Part shown: positions 53,045-63,511 of the stretch, piece after piece
How the letters are laid out: each line of letters begins with the position of its first letter
Numbering within the stretch: the stretch's first letter is position 1
NCBI GenBank assembly: GCA_963789885.1
Contig: CAWBNB010000006.1
Coordinates: forward strand, 1-64,000
Direction of reading: 5' to 3'
Origin: DATEDA01 sp963789885
GTDB lineage: Bacteria; Pseudomonadota; Gammaproteobacteria; Burkholderiales; SG8-39
DNA length: 64,000 bases
Notes under the pieces: model-generated
Told to the model about the DNA's origin: nothing
The model's database searches: none
What the model saw: the letters and a program-made list of their open reading frames with translations, nothing else
Position numbers and translations under genes: made by a program

Positions 53045-54228
53045 TGGGAGCGCTACCGAACGCGCCCGGGCCGATCCTGTGCGTCGTGGGCGCGCGGCCC
53101 AACTTCATGAAGATGGCGCCGCTGCTCGCGGCGTTCGCGCGCACGCCCGGGCTGCCCCGGTCGATGCTCGTGCACACCGGCCAGCACTACGACGCTGGCG
53201 ATGAGCGACCGCCTGTTCGCCGACCTGCGCCTGCCGCAGCCGGATCTCAACCTCGAGGTCGGCTCCGGCACGCACGCGGTCCAGACCGCGGAGATCATGC
53301 GGCGCTTCGAGCCCGTGCTCGAGCGCGAGCGGGCGTCGCTCGTCGTGGTCGTCGGCGACGTCAACTCGACGCTTGCGTGCAGCCTGGTCGCGGTGAAGCG
53401 GGGCGTGCCGGTCGCGCACGTCGAGGCGGGCCTGCGCAGCTTCGACCGGTCGATGCCGGAAGAGATCAACCGCCTGCTGACCGACCAGATCGCGGAGCTT
53501 CTCTATACGACGGAACGCACGGCGGCGGAGAACCTCGCCCGCGAGGGCGTACCCGCCGAGCGGATCGCGTTCGTCGGCAACGTCATGATCGACTCGCTGC
53601 GGGCGAACCTGCCGCGGGCGGTCGCCCCGGAGGAAACGCTGCGCCGCGCCGGCCTTTCCGGTCCTTCCCTGCGCGAGGGCGGCACCGCGGTGGCGACCGC
53701 TATCGCTTCGCCCTCGTCACCCTGCACCGCCCGTCGAACGTCGATCATCCCGACGCGCTGGGAGAGGCGCTCGCCATCCTGCGCGACGCCGCCGAGCGGC
53801 TGCCGCTCGTGTGCCCGCTGCACCCGCGCACACAGGCGAACATCGATCGATTCGGGCTGCGATCGCTGCTCGCGACGGAGCGCATCGCGGTCCTGCCGCC
53901 GCAGGGCTATCTCGAGACGCTCGGGCTGATGGCGAACGCCGCGCTGGTGCTCACCGATTCCGGCGGCATCCAGGAAGAAACGACCGCGCTCGGCGTCCCG
54001 TGCCTGACGCTGCGCGAGAACACCGAACGCCCGATTACCGTGCAGCAGGGGACGAACACGATCGTCGGGCGCGACCGCGCGCTCACCCTCCGGCTGGTGG
54101 ACGAGATCCTCGCCGGCGGCGGCAAGCGCGGCCGCGCTCCCGAGCTCTGGGATGGCAACGCCGCAGAGCGCATCGCAGAACACCTGGCCGGCTGGTTCGC
54201 CCGCCGACATGCAGCAATCGGGGCCTGA
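53041..54228 (+). CDS. wecB: UDP-N-acetylglucosamine 2-epimerase (non-hydrolysing, frameshifted)
   Basis: Converts UDP-GlcNAc to UDP-ManNAc for the exopolysaccharide. Motifs: ILCVVGARPNFMKMAPLLAA, MLVHTGQHYD, VVVVGDVNSTLACSLVAVKR, HVEAGLRSFDRSMPEEINRL (with the conserved E and D), LVTLHRPSNVD, LTDSGGIQEETTALGVPCLT and LRENTERPITVQQGTN. Indels lie near 53203 and 53695. About 395 residues, normal. Two adjacent ATGs (53041, 53044) are possible starts. No wecC dehydrogenase gene lies in the window. Confidence 0.92.
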   Translation: MMGALPNAPGPILCVVGARPNFMKMAPLLAAFARTPGLPRSMLVHTGQHYDAGDERPPVRRPAPAAAGSQPRGRLRHARGPDRGDHAALRARARARAGVARRGRRRRQLDACVQPGRGEAGRAGRARRGGPAQLRPVDAGRDQPPADRPDRGASLYDGTHGGGEPRPRGRTRRADRVRRQRHDRLAAGEPAAGGRPGGNAAPRRPFRSFPARGRHRGGDRYRFALVTLHRPSNVDHPDALGEALAILRDAAERLPLVCPLHPRTQANIDRFGLRSLLATERIAVLPPQGYLETLGLMANAALVLTDSGGIQEETTALGVPCLTLRENTERPITVQQGTNTIVGRDRALTLRLVDEILAGGGKRGRAPELWDGNAAERIAEHLAGWFARRHAAIGA

Positions 54229-54231
54229 AGC

Positions 54232-55096
54232 ATGGCAGTACGCATCGAATCGCGGCGCGTCGTCGTCAACGCGCTCACCGTCGACGTCGAGGATTACTTC
54301 CAGGTCTGGGCGCTTGCGCCCTACATCCCGCGCGAGAAGTGGGACGACACGCCGTGCCGCGTCGAGCGGAACGTCGACCTGATCCTCCAGCTCCTCGACG
54401 AATCGGACTCGCGCGCGACCTTCTTCACGCTCGGCTGGGTGGCCGAGCGCTTTCCCGAGCTCGTGCGGCGGATCGCGGACGCGGGCCACGAGGTGGCGAG
54501 CCACGGCTACGCGCACCTGCGCGCGGACGAGCTGACGCGCGAGGCGTTCTTCGCCGACATCCTGCTCGCGAAGAGCATCCTCCAGGACCTGCTCGGCAGC
54601 GAGGTCAAGGGCTACCGCGCGCCGAACTTCTCGATCGGCGCCGGGAACGCGTGGGCGTACGAGTGCATCGCCGAGGCGGGCTACGAGTACAGCTCGAGCA
54701 TCTACCCGATCCGGCACGACCACTACGGCGTCCCCGATGCGCCGCGCTTCAAGCACCACTCGCCGCTCGGCCTGCCCGAGATACCGATCACCACGGTGCG
54801 GCTCATGAACCGCAACTGGCCGGCGGGCGGCGGCGGCTATTTCCGGCTGATGCCGTACGCGATGTCGCGGTGGCTGATCAAGCGCGTGAACGAGGTCGAC
54901 GAGCAGCCGGCGATCTTCTACTTCCATCCCTGGGAGCTCGATCCGGGCCAGCCGCGCGTGCCGGGGATCGACTCGAAGACGCGTTTTCGCCACTACCTCA
55001 ACCTGCATCAGACCGAGCACCGCCTGCGCCAGCTCCTCGCCGACTTTCAGCTGGGGCCGGATCGACAAGGTGTTCCTCGAGGGCGAGGTCGTATGA
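54232..55096 (+). CDS. XrtA system polysaccharide deacetylase (one frameshift)
   Basis: NodB-type deacetylase with the DUF3473 extension, predicted to remove acetyl groups from the polymer. The catalytic motif VNALTVDVEDYFQVWAL (T-x-D-V-E-D), ATFFTLGWVAERFPELVRRI, SHGYAHLRADELTREAF (H-x3-H metal motif: HGYAH) and VKGYRAPNFSIGAGN are all seen. The extension includes AIFYFHPWELDPGQPR and FRHYLNLHQTEHRLRQLLAD. An indel near 55064 puts the end (IDKVFLEGEVV) in the next frame. No signal peptide, as usual for this subfamily. The stop overlaps the FemAB-like start by four bases. Confidence 0.92.
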
Positions 55097-56170
55097 ACTT
55101 CAGCCCCGCCGAGCTCTCCGCCGCGTGCGCCGCGACCGGCCTCGCCGTCCGGCTCGCGACCGCCGGCGACTTGCCGCGCTGGGACGCCTTCGTCGAGCGC
55201 TGCCCCGAGGCGACGTTCTTCCATCGCGCGGGCTGGAAGGAAGTCATCGAGAGCGTCTTCGGCCACCCCACCTTCTATCTCCTCGCCGAGCGCGACGCGA
55301 GCATCGTCGGCGTCCTGCCGCTGGCGGAGGTGAAGAGCCTGCTCTTCGGGCACGGGCTCGTCTCGCTCCCGTTCTGCGCGCACGCCGGCGTCGCGGTGAC
55401 CGATCCCGCGGCCGTGCCGGCGCTGCACGCGGCCGCGCGCGAGATCGCCGGCCGGCTGGGCGTCGCGCATCTCGAGCTGCGCAACCGCGCCGCGCGCGAG
55501 CCGGACTGGCCGCGCCAGACGATCTACGTCGAACTTCCGCAAGGAGATCTCGGCCGACGTCGAGGCGAACATGCTCGCCATCCCGCGCAAGCAGCGCGCG
55601 ATGGTGCGCAAGGGGATCAAGAACGGTCTGCGGAGCGAGATCGACGCCTCGGTCGACCGGTTCTTCGCGCTCTACGCCGACAACCAGCATCGTCACGGCA
55701 CGCCGCCGCTGCCGAAGCGCTGGTTCGAGACGCTCCGGCGCGTGTTCGGCGCCGACGCCGAGGTGCTCACCGTGCTCGACGAGCGCGGCACAGCCGCTTT
55801 CCGCCGTCTTCAGCTTCTACTTCCGCGACGAGGTCCTGCCCTACTACGCCGGCGACGACGAGGCCGCGCGCGATCTCGCCGGCGAACGACTTCAAGTACT
55901 GGGAGCTGATGCGACGCGCGACCGAGCGCGGCTGCCGCGTCTTCGACTACGGCCGCAGCAAGCAGGGCACCGGGTCGTTCGACTTCAAGAAGAACTGGGG
56001 CTTCGAGCCCCGGCCGCTCGCGTACGAGTACGCGCTGCTCCGCGGGGATCGCATTCCGGAGAACAACCCTCTCAACCCGAAGTACCGCGCGTTCATCGCG
56101 CTGTGGCGCCGCCTGCCGATCCCGGTCGCGAACCGGCTCGGGCCGCTACATCGTGCGGAGCCTCGGGTAG
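55093..56170 (+). CDS. FemAB family XrtA/PEP-CTERM system-associated protein (frameshifted)
   Basis: GNAT/FemAB-fold protein. The N-terminal domain has WDAFVERCPEATFFHRAGWK and VIESVFGHPTFYLLAERDA, then VSLPFCAHAGVAVTD. The second domain is pieced from other frames: SADVEANMLAIPRKQRAMVR, FFALYADNQHRHGTPPLPKR, VFSFYFRDEVLPYYAGDDEA, CRVFDYGRSKQGTGSFDFKK and NWGFEPRPLAYEYALL. Indels lie near 55545, 55795, 55885 and 56150. About 358 residues. FemAB proteins join amino acids to cell-wall precursors; in this system the substrate is unknown, perhaps an aminoacyl group on the polysaccharide. Confidence 0.9.
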
Positions 56171-56183
56171 TGCCCGATTCCCC

Positions 56184-57448
56184 ATGGAACCGCTCCTCTA
56201 TCTCACGCACCGCATCCCCTTTCCCCCGAACAAGGGGGACAAGCTGCGCTCGTACCACCTGCTCAAGCACCTCGCCTCGAAGTACCGCGTCTTCCTCGGC
56301 ACGTTCGTCGACGACGAGGCCGACTGGCACCACGTCGAGGCGGTGCGCGCGCTCTGCGAGGACACCTGGTTCGGCCGCGTTCACCCGCGGCTCGCCCCGC
56401 TCCGGGGGCTGACCGGCCTCCTCACCGGCGAGCCGGTCACCCTCGGCGCACTTCCGCGACGCGCGCCTGCAGGCGTGGGTGGACGGCGTGATCGAGCGCG
56501 GAGCAGATCAGGAAGACGGTGGTGTTCTCGTCGCCGATGGCGCAGTACGTCCTGCGGCACGAGCGGCTGCGCCGGGTCGTCGACTTCGTCGACGTCGATT
56601 CGGACAAGTGGCGGCAGTACGCCGCGGCGCGGCGCTGGCCCGTGTCCTGGGCGTTCGGCCGCGAAGCGCGCGCCCTGCTCGCGTTCGAGCGCCACGTCGC
56701 GCGGCAGGTCGACGCGAGCTTCTTCGTCACCGCGAAGGAGGCGGCGCTCTTCGCGCGGCTCGCGCCCGACTGCAAGGACCGCATCTACGCGTGCGCGAAC
56801 GGCGTCGACGGCGACTGGTTCTCGCCGGACGCCCTGCTCTCTTCGCCGTATCCGGTCGGAGTGAAGCCGGTGGTCTTCACCGGTGCGATGGACTACTGGC
56901 CGAACATCGACGCGGTGTGCTGGTTCGCCCGCGAGGCGCTGCCGCGAATCCGGGCGCAGGAACCGGCGGTGCGCTTCTACATCGTCGGCATGAACCCGCC
57001 GCCGGCGGTCCGCGCGCTCCAGAAGGACCCGGCCGTCGAGGTGACCGGGCGGGTCGACGACGTGCGCCCCTACGTGCGGCACGCGGCCGTCGCGGTCGCG
57101 CCGCTGCGCGTCGCGCGCGGCATCCAGAACAAGGTGCTGGAAGCGATGGCGATGGCGAAGCCGGTCGTCGTGTCCGCGTCCTCGGCGGCCGCGCTCTCCG
57201 CGCGCCCGGGCGTCGAGATCGAGGTCGCGGAGACGCCCGAAGGTTTCGCCGCGAAGACGCTCGCGCTGCTCGCACCGGCGCGCGCCGACGAGATGGGCCG
57301 CGCGGCGCGCCGGCGGGTGCTCGCGGACTACGACTGGGGCGCGAACCTCAAGCGCTTCGACGAGGCGCTGGGCAGCGACGAGCCGAGCACCGGCGGGCCG
57401 CATCAGGACGCGCCGGCGGCGCGGCTTCGCAAGATCGCCTCGGCATAG
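56184..57448 (+). CDS. TIGR03087-family XrtA system glycosyltransferase (frameshifted)
   Basis: GT-B glycosyltransferase of the XrtA locus. It opens MEPLLYLTHRIPFPPNKGDK, the signature of this family, then LRSYHLLKHLASKYRVFLGT. The C-terminal donor domain has KPVVFTGAMDYWPNIDAVCW, RFYIVGMNPPPAVRALQKDP, VEVTGRVDDVRPYVRHAAVA and ARGIQNKVLEAMAMAKPVV. Indels lie near 56450 and 56505. About 421 residues. It starts 14 bases after the FemAB-like gene and ends 7 bases before xrtA. Confidence 0.92.
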
Positions 57449-57454
57449 CGGCGG

Positions 57455-59019
57455 ATGAAACTGGAGACCGACAAGACGCTGCAGCCCGCGGAGACGGCCG
57501 CCGCCGGTGCGAGCGGTTGGAGCGGCGGCCGTGCTGGTGACCGCGGCGGTCGTCGTGCTGCTGCTCGCGCTCTACTACGAGACCGCCGCGTCGATCGTCG
57601 CGATCTGGCACCGGTCCGAGACGTTCGCGCATGGCTTCCTCGTCGTCCCCGCGGTACTCTGGCTCGTATGGCGGCGCCGCGATCATGTCGCGCAGCTGAC
57701 GCCTCGCCCCGATTACGCAGGGCTGGTCCTGCTGGCCGGGCTCGGGTTCGGCTGGCTGCTCGCCGACCTCGCCGGCGTGCAGGTCATCCAGCAGCTCGCG
57801 ATGGTCGCGATGATTCCCGCCGCCGTCGTCACCGTGCTCGGGCGGCGCGTCGCGTGGGCGCTCGCCTTCCCGCTCGGGTTCCTCTTCTTCGGCGTGCCGA
57901 TCGGCGAGGCGCTGATCCCGCCGCTCATGAACTTCACCGCCGACTTCACGGTGGCGATGCTTCAGCTCGTGGGTATCCCCGTCTTCCGCGAGGGCACCTT
58001 CTTCACCATCCCGTCCGGCAAGTGGTCGGTAGTCGAAGGGTGCAGCGGGCTGCGCTACCTGATCGCGTCGGTGACCGCAGGCTGCCTCTACGCCTACCTG
58101 AATTACCAGGGCGTCGGCAGGAGATTGCTCTTCGTCGTCGCCTCGATCGCCGTGCCGATCGTCGCCAACGGCCTGCGCGCTTTCATGATCGTGATGATCG
58201 CCCACTACAGCGACATGAAGCTCGCGCTCGGGATCGACCACTACATCTACGGCTGGGTGTTCTTCGGCATCGTGATGGTGGCGCTCTTCTGGGTCGGGTC
58301 GTTCTGGCACGAGCCGGAGCCGGACGCCGCGCGAGCCGCGCCCACGACCGGCGCTGCCCGTACCGGAGTCGCGGCGCGTGCTGCCCGCCGCGATGGCCAC
58401 GCTCGCGGTGATCGCGATCTGGCCGGCCTATGCCGCGTACCTCGAGGCTGCCGACCGGCCGGCCGCGCCGCGCACGCTCGCAGCGCCGACGGGCGCTGCG
58501 GGATGGCAACTCGATCCGGCCGGGATGACCGACTGGCGGCCGGAGTACCTCGGCGCCGACCCGAGCCGCTTCGAGGTTTACCGGAAGGGCGATCGCGCCG
58601 TCGCGCTGTACCTCGGCTACTACCGCAACCAGCGCCAGGACGCGGAGCTCGTCAATTCGCAGAACGTCATGGTCCGGCAGAAGCATCCGGTATGGGAGAA
58701 CGTCGGCGAGAGCCGGCGCGCCGCGTCGCCCGAGACCGCCCTGGTCGACGTCAAGCAGACGCTGCTCCGCTCGCCGTCGCAGCGCCTGCTCGTCTGGGAC
58801 TGGATGTACCTCGACGGGCGGCGCACGACGAGCCGCTACCTCGCCAAGCTCCTGCTCGCGAAGAACCGCTTGCTTGGTCAACCCGACGACGGCGTCGCGA
58901 TCATCGTCGCCGCGCCCTATGCGGAGGGCCGCGAGCCTGCCGAGCGGGCACTGCGCGACTTCGTCACGGACATGCTCCCCGGGATCGAAGGTTCGATCCG
59001 TGCGGCGGCGGGCTCCTGA
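57455..59019 (+). CDS. xrtA: Exosortase A fused to an EpsI domain (frameshifted)
   Basis: Multi-pass membrane transpeptidase that cleaves PEP-CTERM sorting signals. The three catalytic residues are present: Cys in VVEGCSGLRYL (codon 58041-58043), Arg in NGLRAF (58176-58178) and His in GIDHYIYGWVFF (58239-58241). About eight membrane helices precede and surround them (VLVTAAVVVLLLALYYETAA onward). After an indel near 58365 comes the EpsI-type periplasmic domain: GWQLDPAGMTDWRPEYLGAD, ALYLGYYRNQRQDAELVNSQ and WDWMYLDGRRTTSRYLAKLL. The N-terminal 20 residues (MKLETDKTLQPAETAAAGAS) are out of frame, with an indel near 57515. About 520 residues, the usual XrtA-EpsI architecture. Confidence 0.94.
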
Positions 59020-59032
59020 AAGCGCGGCGCCG

Positions 59033-60278
59033 ATGGCCCGGGTTCCCCTCATTGCTCATGTCGTCCACCGCTTCGACGTCGGCGGCCTGGAGAACGGCAT
59101 GGTGAACCTGCTGAACAACATCCCCGGGGACCGCTACCGGCATGCGGTGATCTGCCTCGACGCCTTCACCGATTACCGCCAGCGAATCCGCTCGAGCGAC
59201 GTGTCGTTCCACGCGTTGCACAAGCGGGCCGGCAAGGACCCCGCGCTCTACCTGCGCCTTTGGCGGACCCTGCGGCAGCTCCGGCCCGACCTCGTCCATA
59301 CCCGCAACCTCTCCGCGCTCGAGGGCCAGCTCGTCGCGGCGCTTGCCGGCGTGCGGGCGCGGGTGCACGGCGAGCACGGCCGGGACACGTTCGACCTGCA
59401 CGGCGCCAACCGCAGGTACAACGTCCTCCGGCGCGCCCTCCGGCCGCTCGTCGGGCGGTACATCGCGGTCAGCAAGGATCTCGCGGCGTGGCTCGTCGAG
59501 ACGGTCGGCGTCGAGCCGCACCGCATCGAGCAGATCTACAACGGCGTCGACGCGGTGCGATTCCATCCGCGCGCCGAGGGCTTTCGTGCGGTCGGGCCGG
59601 CCGGGTTTTTCACCGGATCGGAAGTCATCATCGGAGCGGTCGGGCGCATGGTCGCGGTGAAGGATCACCTGACGCTCGTGCGCGCCTTCATCGAGCTGAT
59701 CGGGAGCGCGCCGGAACTGCGGCGGCGCGCGCGCCTGGTCATCGTCGGCGACGGCCCCGCACGCGCGGAGTGCCTCGCGCTCCTCGCCGAGGCCGGCGCG
59801 GAGTCGCTCGCCTGGCTGCCCGGCGAGCGCGGCGACGTGCCCGAGCTGCATGCGCACGTTCGACGTCTTTGCGCTGCCGTCGCTGGGCGAAGGGATCTCC
59901 AACACGATCCTCGAGGCGATGGCGACCGGGCTGCCGGTCGTCGCGACCCGCGTCGGCGGCAATCCCGAGCTGGTGGAGGAGGGCGTCACCGGTGCCCTCG
60001 TCCCGGTGGGAATGCATCGCGCGCTCGCGGCCGCGCTGCGGACGTACGTCGACGACGCCGCGCTCGCGCGCCGGCACGGCGCGAACGCGCGCAAGCGCGC
60101 GGAGGAGCGATTCAGCATCGACGCGATGGTCGCCGGGTACCTGTCGGTATACGACTCGGTCCTCGCCGCCCGCCTGCCGCAAGAGGCGGCAGCCGTCGAA
60201 GCGTCGGGCGGGCTCGCCGCCGCCCCCAGACCCCGGCCTCACCTCGTCCGGCATCCGCCGTTCCGGGAGGGCGAGTAG
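59033..60278 (+). CDS. TIGR03088-family XrtA system glycosyltransferase (one frameshift)
   Basis: GT4-type glycosyltransferase. N-terminal domain IAHVVHRFDVGGLENGMVNL, then RPDLVHTRNLSALEGQLVAA and VHGEHGRDTFDLHGANRRYN. The donor domain has IGAVGRMVAVKDHLTLVRAF and LVIVGDGPARAECLALLAEA. After an indel near 59862 come VFALPSLGEGISNTILEAMA and TGLPVVATRVGGNPELVEEG, with the E-x7-E sugar-nucleotide motif. About 415 residues. It starts 13 bases after xrtA and ends 2 bases before the amidotransferase gene. Confidence 0.93.
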
Positions 60279-60280
60279 CC

Positions 60281-62214
60281 ATGTGCGGCATCGTCGGCAT
60301 CTTCGATCTCGCCGGCAAGCGCGAGATCGACCGCGCGCTTCTCGATCGCATGAACGAGACCCAGCACCATCGCGGCCCGGACGGGGGCGGGCTGCACGTC
60401 GAACCGGGAGTCGGCCTCGGCCATCGGCGACTCTCGATCATCGATCTCGCGACCGGCCAGCAGCCGCTCTACAACGAGGACGGCTCCGTCGTCGTCATCT
60501 TCAACGGCGAGATCTACAACTTCCAGGAGCTGATCCCCGAGCTCGTGGCGCTCGGACACGTTTTCCGGACGAAGAGCGACACCGAGGTGATCGTCCACGC
60601 GTGGGAGGCATGGGGCGAGCGCTGCGTGGAACGCTTCCGCGGCATGTTCGCCTTCGCTCTCTGGGACCGCAACCGCGAGACGCTCTTCCTCGCGCGCGAC
60701 CGCCTCGGCGTGAAGCCGCTCTACTACGCCCGGCTCGCCGACGGCACGCTGATCTTCGGCTCGGAGCTGAAATCGCTCGCCGCGCACCCCGCGCTGCCCG
60801 CGCGACATCGACCCGTTCGCGGTCGAGGAGTACTTCGCGCTCGGCTACATCCCCGAGCCGCGCACGATCTTCCGCGGCGCGCAGAAGCTCCCGCCGGCGC
60901 ACACGCTGGTCGTCCGCCGCGGCGCGCCGCTGCCGGCGCCGGTCGAGTACTGGGACGTCCGGTTCACGCTCGACCGGACGCTGAGCGAGGAGGACGCGTC
61001 GACGAGCTGGTGCGCCGGCTCGAGGAATCGGTCCGGCTGCGGATGATCTCCGACGTGCCGCTGGGCGCCTTCCTGTCGGGCGGCGTCGACTCGAGCGCGG
61101 TCGTCGCGACGATGGCGCGCATCTCGGCCGCACCCGGTCAACACCTGCTCGATCGCCTTCGCCGACCCCGCGTACGACGAGAGCGCCTACGCCCGGATGG
61201 TCGCGGAGCGCTATCGCACGAGGCACTTCGTCGACCAGGTCGAGAGCGACGACTTCGACCTCATCGACACGCTCGCCGGCGTCTACGACGAGCCCTACGC
61301 CGACAGCTCGGCGCTGCCCACGTATCGGGTGTGCCAGCTCGCGAGGACGCACGTCACGGTCGCCCTGTCGGGCGACGGCGGCGACGAGAACTTCGCGGGC
61401 TATCGCCGCTACCGTCTCCATCTGATGGAGGAGCGGATGCGCGGCGCTCTCCCGCTCGGGTTCCGTCGCCCGCTGTTCGGTCTGCTCGGCCGGCTCTACC
61501 CCAAGGCGGACTGGGCGCCGCAGGGTCTTCCGGGCGAAGACGACGTTCGAGGCCCTCGCGCGCGATTCGGTCGAGGCCTACTTCCACAGCGTGTCGTTCA
61601 TCCGCGACGACCTGCGCCGGCGGCTGTTCTCGACCGCGTTCCGGGCGGAGCTCGGCGGTTACTCCGCGGTCGAGGTCTTCAGGCGGCATGCCGGCGCGCG
61701 TCGGACACGGACGACCGGCTGGCGCTGATCCAGTATCTCGACCTGAAGACCTACCTCGTCGGCGACATCAACACGAAGGTCGACCGTGCCAGCATGGCGC
61801 ACTCGCTGGAGGTGCGCGAGCCGCTGATGGATCACCCCTGGTCGAGTGGCTCGCGAGCCTGCCCTCGTCGCTGAAGGTGCGCGGCCCGCAGGGCAAGCAC
61901 CTGCTCAAGAAGACGATGGAGCCGCTGCTTCCCGCGCGAGCTGCTGTATCGGCCCAAGATGGGATTCGCGGTGCCGCTGGCGGCATGGTTCCGCGGGCCG
62001 CTTCGCCGAGCGTGTCCGCGACGCGGTCCTTGGCGAACGGCTCGCCGACAGCGGTTACTTCGATCGCGCCTGCCTCAAACACCTGATCGACAGCCACCAG
62101 TCCGGCGTCCGCGATTACAGCGTGCCGCTCTGGAATCTGCTGATGTTCGAGGCATTTCTCCGGACGGCGATGGGCGTCGCCGCACGCGAGCCCGACCGCA
62201 GGATCGCTGCATGA
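60281..62214 (+). CDS. XrtA system amidotransferase, asparagine synthase-like (frameshifted)
   Basis: Asparagine-synthetase-B-like enzyme of the exopolysaccharide locus, predicted to amidate a sugar or precursor rather than aspartate. The N-terminal glutaminase has Cys2 (MCGIVGIFDLAGKREIDRAL), HHRGPDGGGLH, GHRRLSIIDL and FNGEIYN. The synthetase domain shows SDVPLGAFLSGGVDSSAVVA (P-loop SGGVDSS), SGDGGDENFAGYRRY and DINTKVDRASMAHSLEVREP with LMDHP. Indels lie near 60797, 61000, 61138, 61535, 61690, 61850 and 61940. About 645 residues, the usual size. Confidence 0.9.
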
Positions 62215-62269
62215 GACCGCCGGACCGCGTCAAGGCCGAATCCCGAGCGCACCGCGCGAGGGTAGCCCG

Positions 62270-63511
62270 ATGAGCCTCCGCATCCTGCACGTGCTCGATC
62301 ACTCGGTGCCGCTGCAGAGCGGGTACACCTTCCGCACGCGCGCGATCCTGCTCGAGCAACGCCGCCTCGGCTGGGAGACGTTCCATCTCACGAGCCCGAA
62401 GCATGCCGCGCCGGGACGAGCGGAAGAGGACATCGACGGGCTGGCACTTCTTCCGCACGCCGCTGCCCGCGGGCCCCGCGTCGAAGGTTCCGGGGCTTTC
62501 CGAGATCCGCCAGATGCACGCGACCGCGCGGCGGCTCGCCGAGGTCGTCGAGATCGTGAAGCCGGACATCCTCCACGCGCACTCGCCGGTGCTCAACGCC
62601 CTGCCCGCGCTCCGCGTCGCGCGGCGCGCCGGCATTCCGCGTCGTCTACGAGGTTCGCGCCTTCTGGGAGGACGCGGCCGTCGACCACGGCACGGCGCGG
62701 GAGGGAGGACTCCGGTACCGGGCCTCGCGCAGGCTGGAGACGTATGCCCTGCGCCGCGCCGACCGCGTGACGACGATCTGCGAAGGGCTGAAGCGCGAGA
62801 TCGTGTCGCGCGGCATCCCGGACGCGAAGGTCACCGTGATCCCGAACGCAGTGGATCCCGCGGCAGTTCCGGTTTCAGCTGGCCCCGGACGAGGGCCTCA
62901 AGCGGTCGCTCGGACTATCGACGGGATGACGCTCGTCGGGTTCATCGGCTCCTTCTACGCCTACGAGGGGCTCGATCTGCTCGTTCGTGCGCTGCCCCGC
63001 GTCCGCGAACGCGTGCCCGACGTGCGGCTCCTGCTTGTCGGCGGCGGACCGGAAGAGGCGTCGCTCAAGAACTTGCGCGCAGCAGCTGGGACTGGAGGAG
63101 TACGTCATCTTCACCGGTCGCGTGCCGCACGGCGACGTCCACCGCTACTACAGCATCGTCGACGTGTTCGCCTACCCGCGCCGGGCCATGCGGCTGACGG
63201 ACCTCGTCACCCCGCTCAAGCCGCTGGAAGCGATGGCCCAGGGGCGCATCCTCGTGGCCTCCGACGTCGGCGGGCACCGCGAGCTGATCCGCGACGGCGA
63301 GAACGGCGTGCTGTTTGCGGCCGGCAGCGCGGAGGCGCTCGGGGATGCGATCAATCGCCTCCTTGCGCAGCGGGATCGCTGGCCCGGTCTGCGGGAGCGC
63401 GGGCGTCGCTTCGTGGAAGAGGAGCGCACCTGGTCGCGCAGCGTCGCCCGCTACGGCGAGGTCTTCGACTCGCTCGCGGTCGGCACCGGTTTGAGCCGCA
63501 CACCGGCATGA
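62270..63511 (+). CDS. Exosortase A-associated glycosyltransferase, Daro_2409 type (frameshifted)
   Basis: GT4-type glycosyltransferase of the XrtA locus. It opens MSLRILHVLDHSVPLQSGYT, the mark of this family, then FRTRAILLEQRRLGWETFHL. Further segments are KPDILHAHSPVLNALPALRV, VYEVRAFWEDAAVDHGTARE, VTVIPNAVDP, LVGFIGSFYAYEGLDLLVRA, LGLEEYVIFTGRVPHGDVHR and LTDLVTPLKPLEAMAQGRIL. Indels lie near 62415, 62465, 62640, 62870 and 63075. About 413 residues. It follows the amidotransferase by 55 bases, and its stop overlaps the next start by four bases. Confidence 0.92.
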
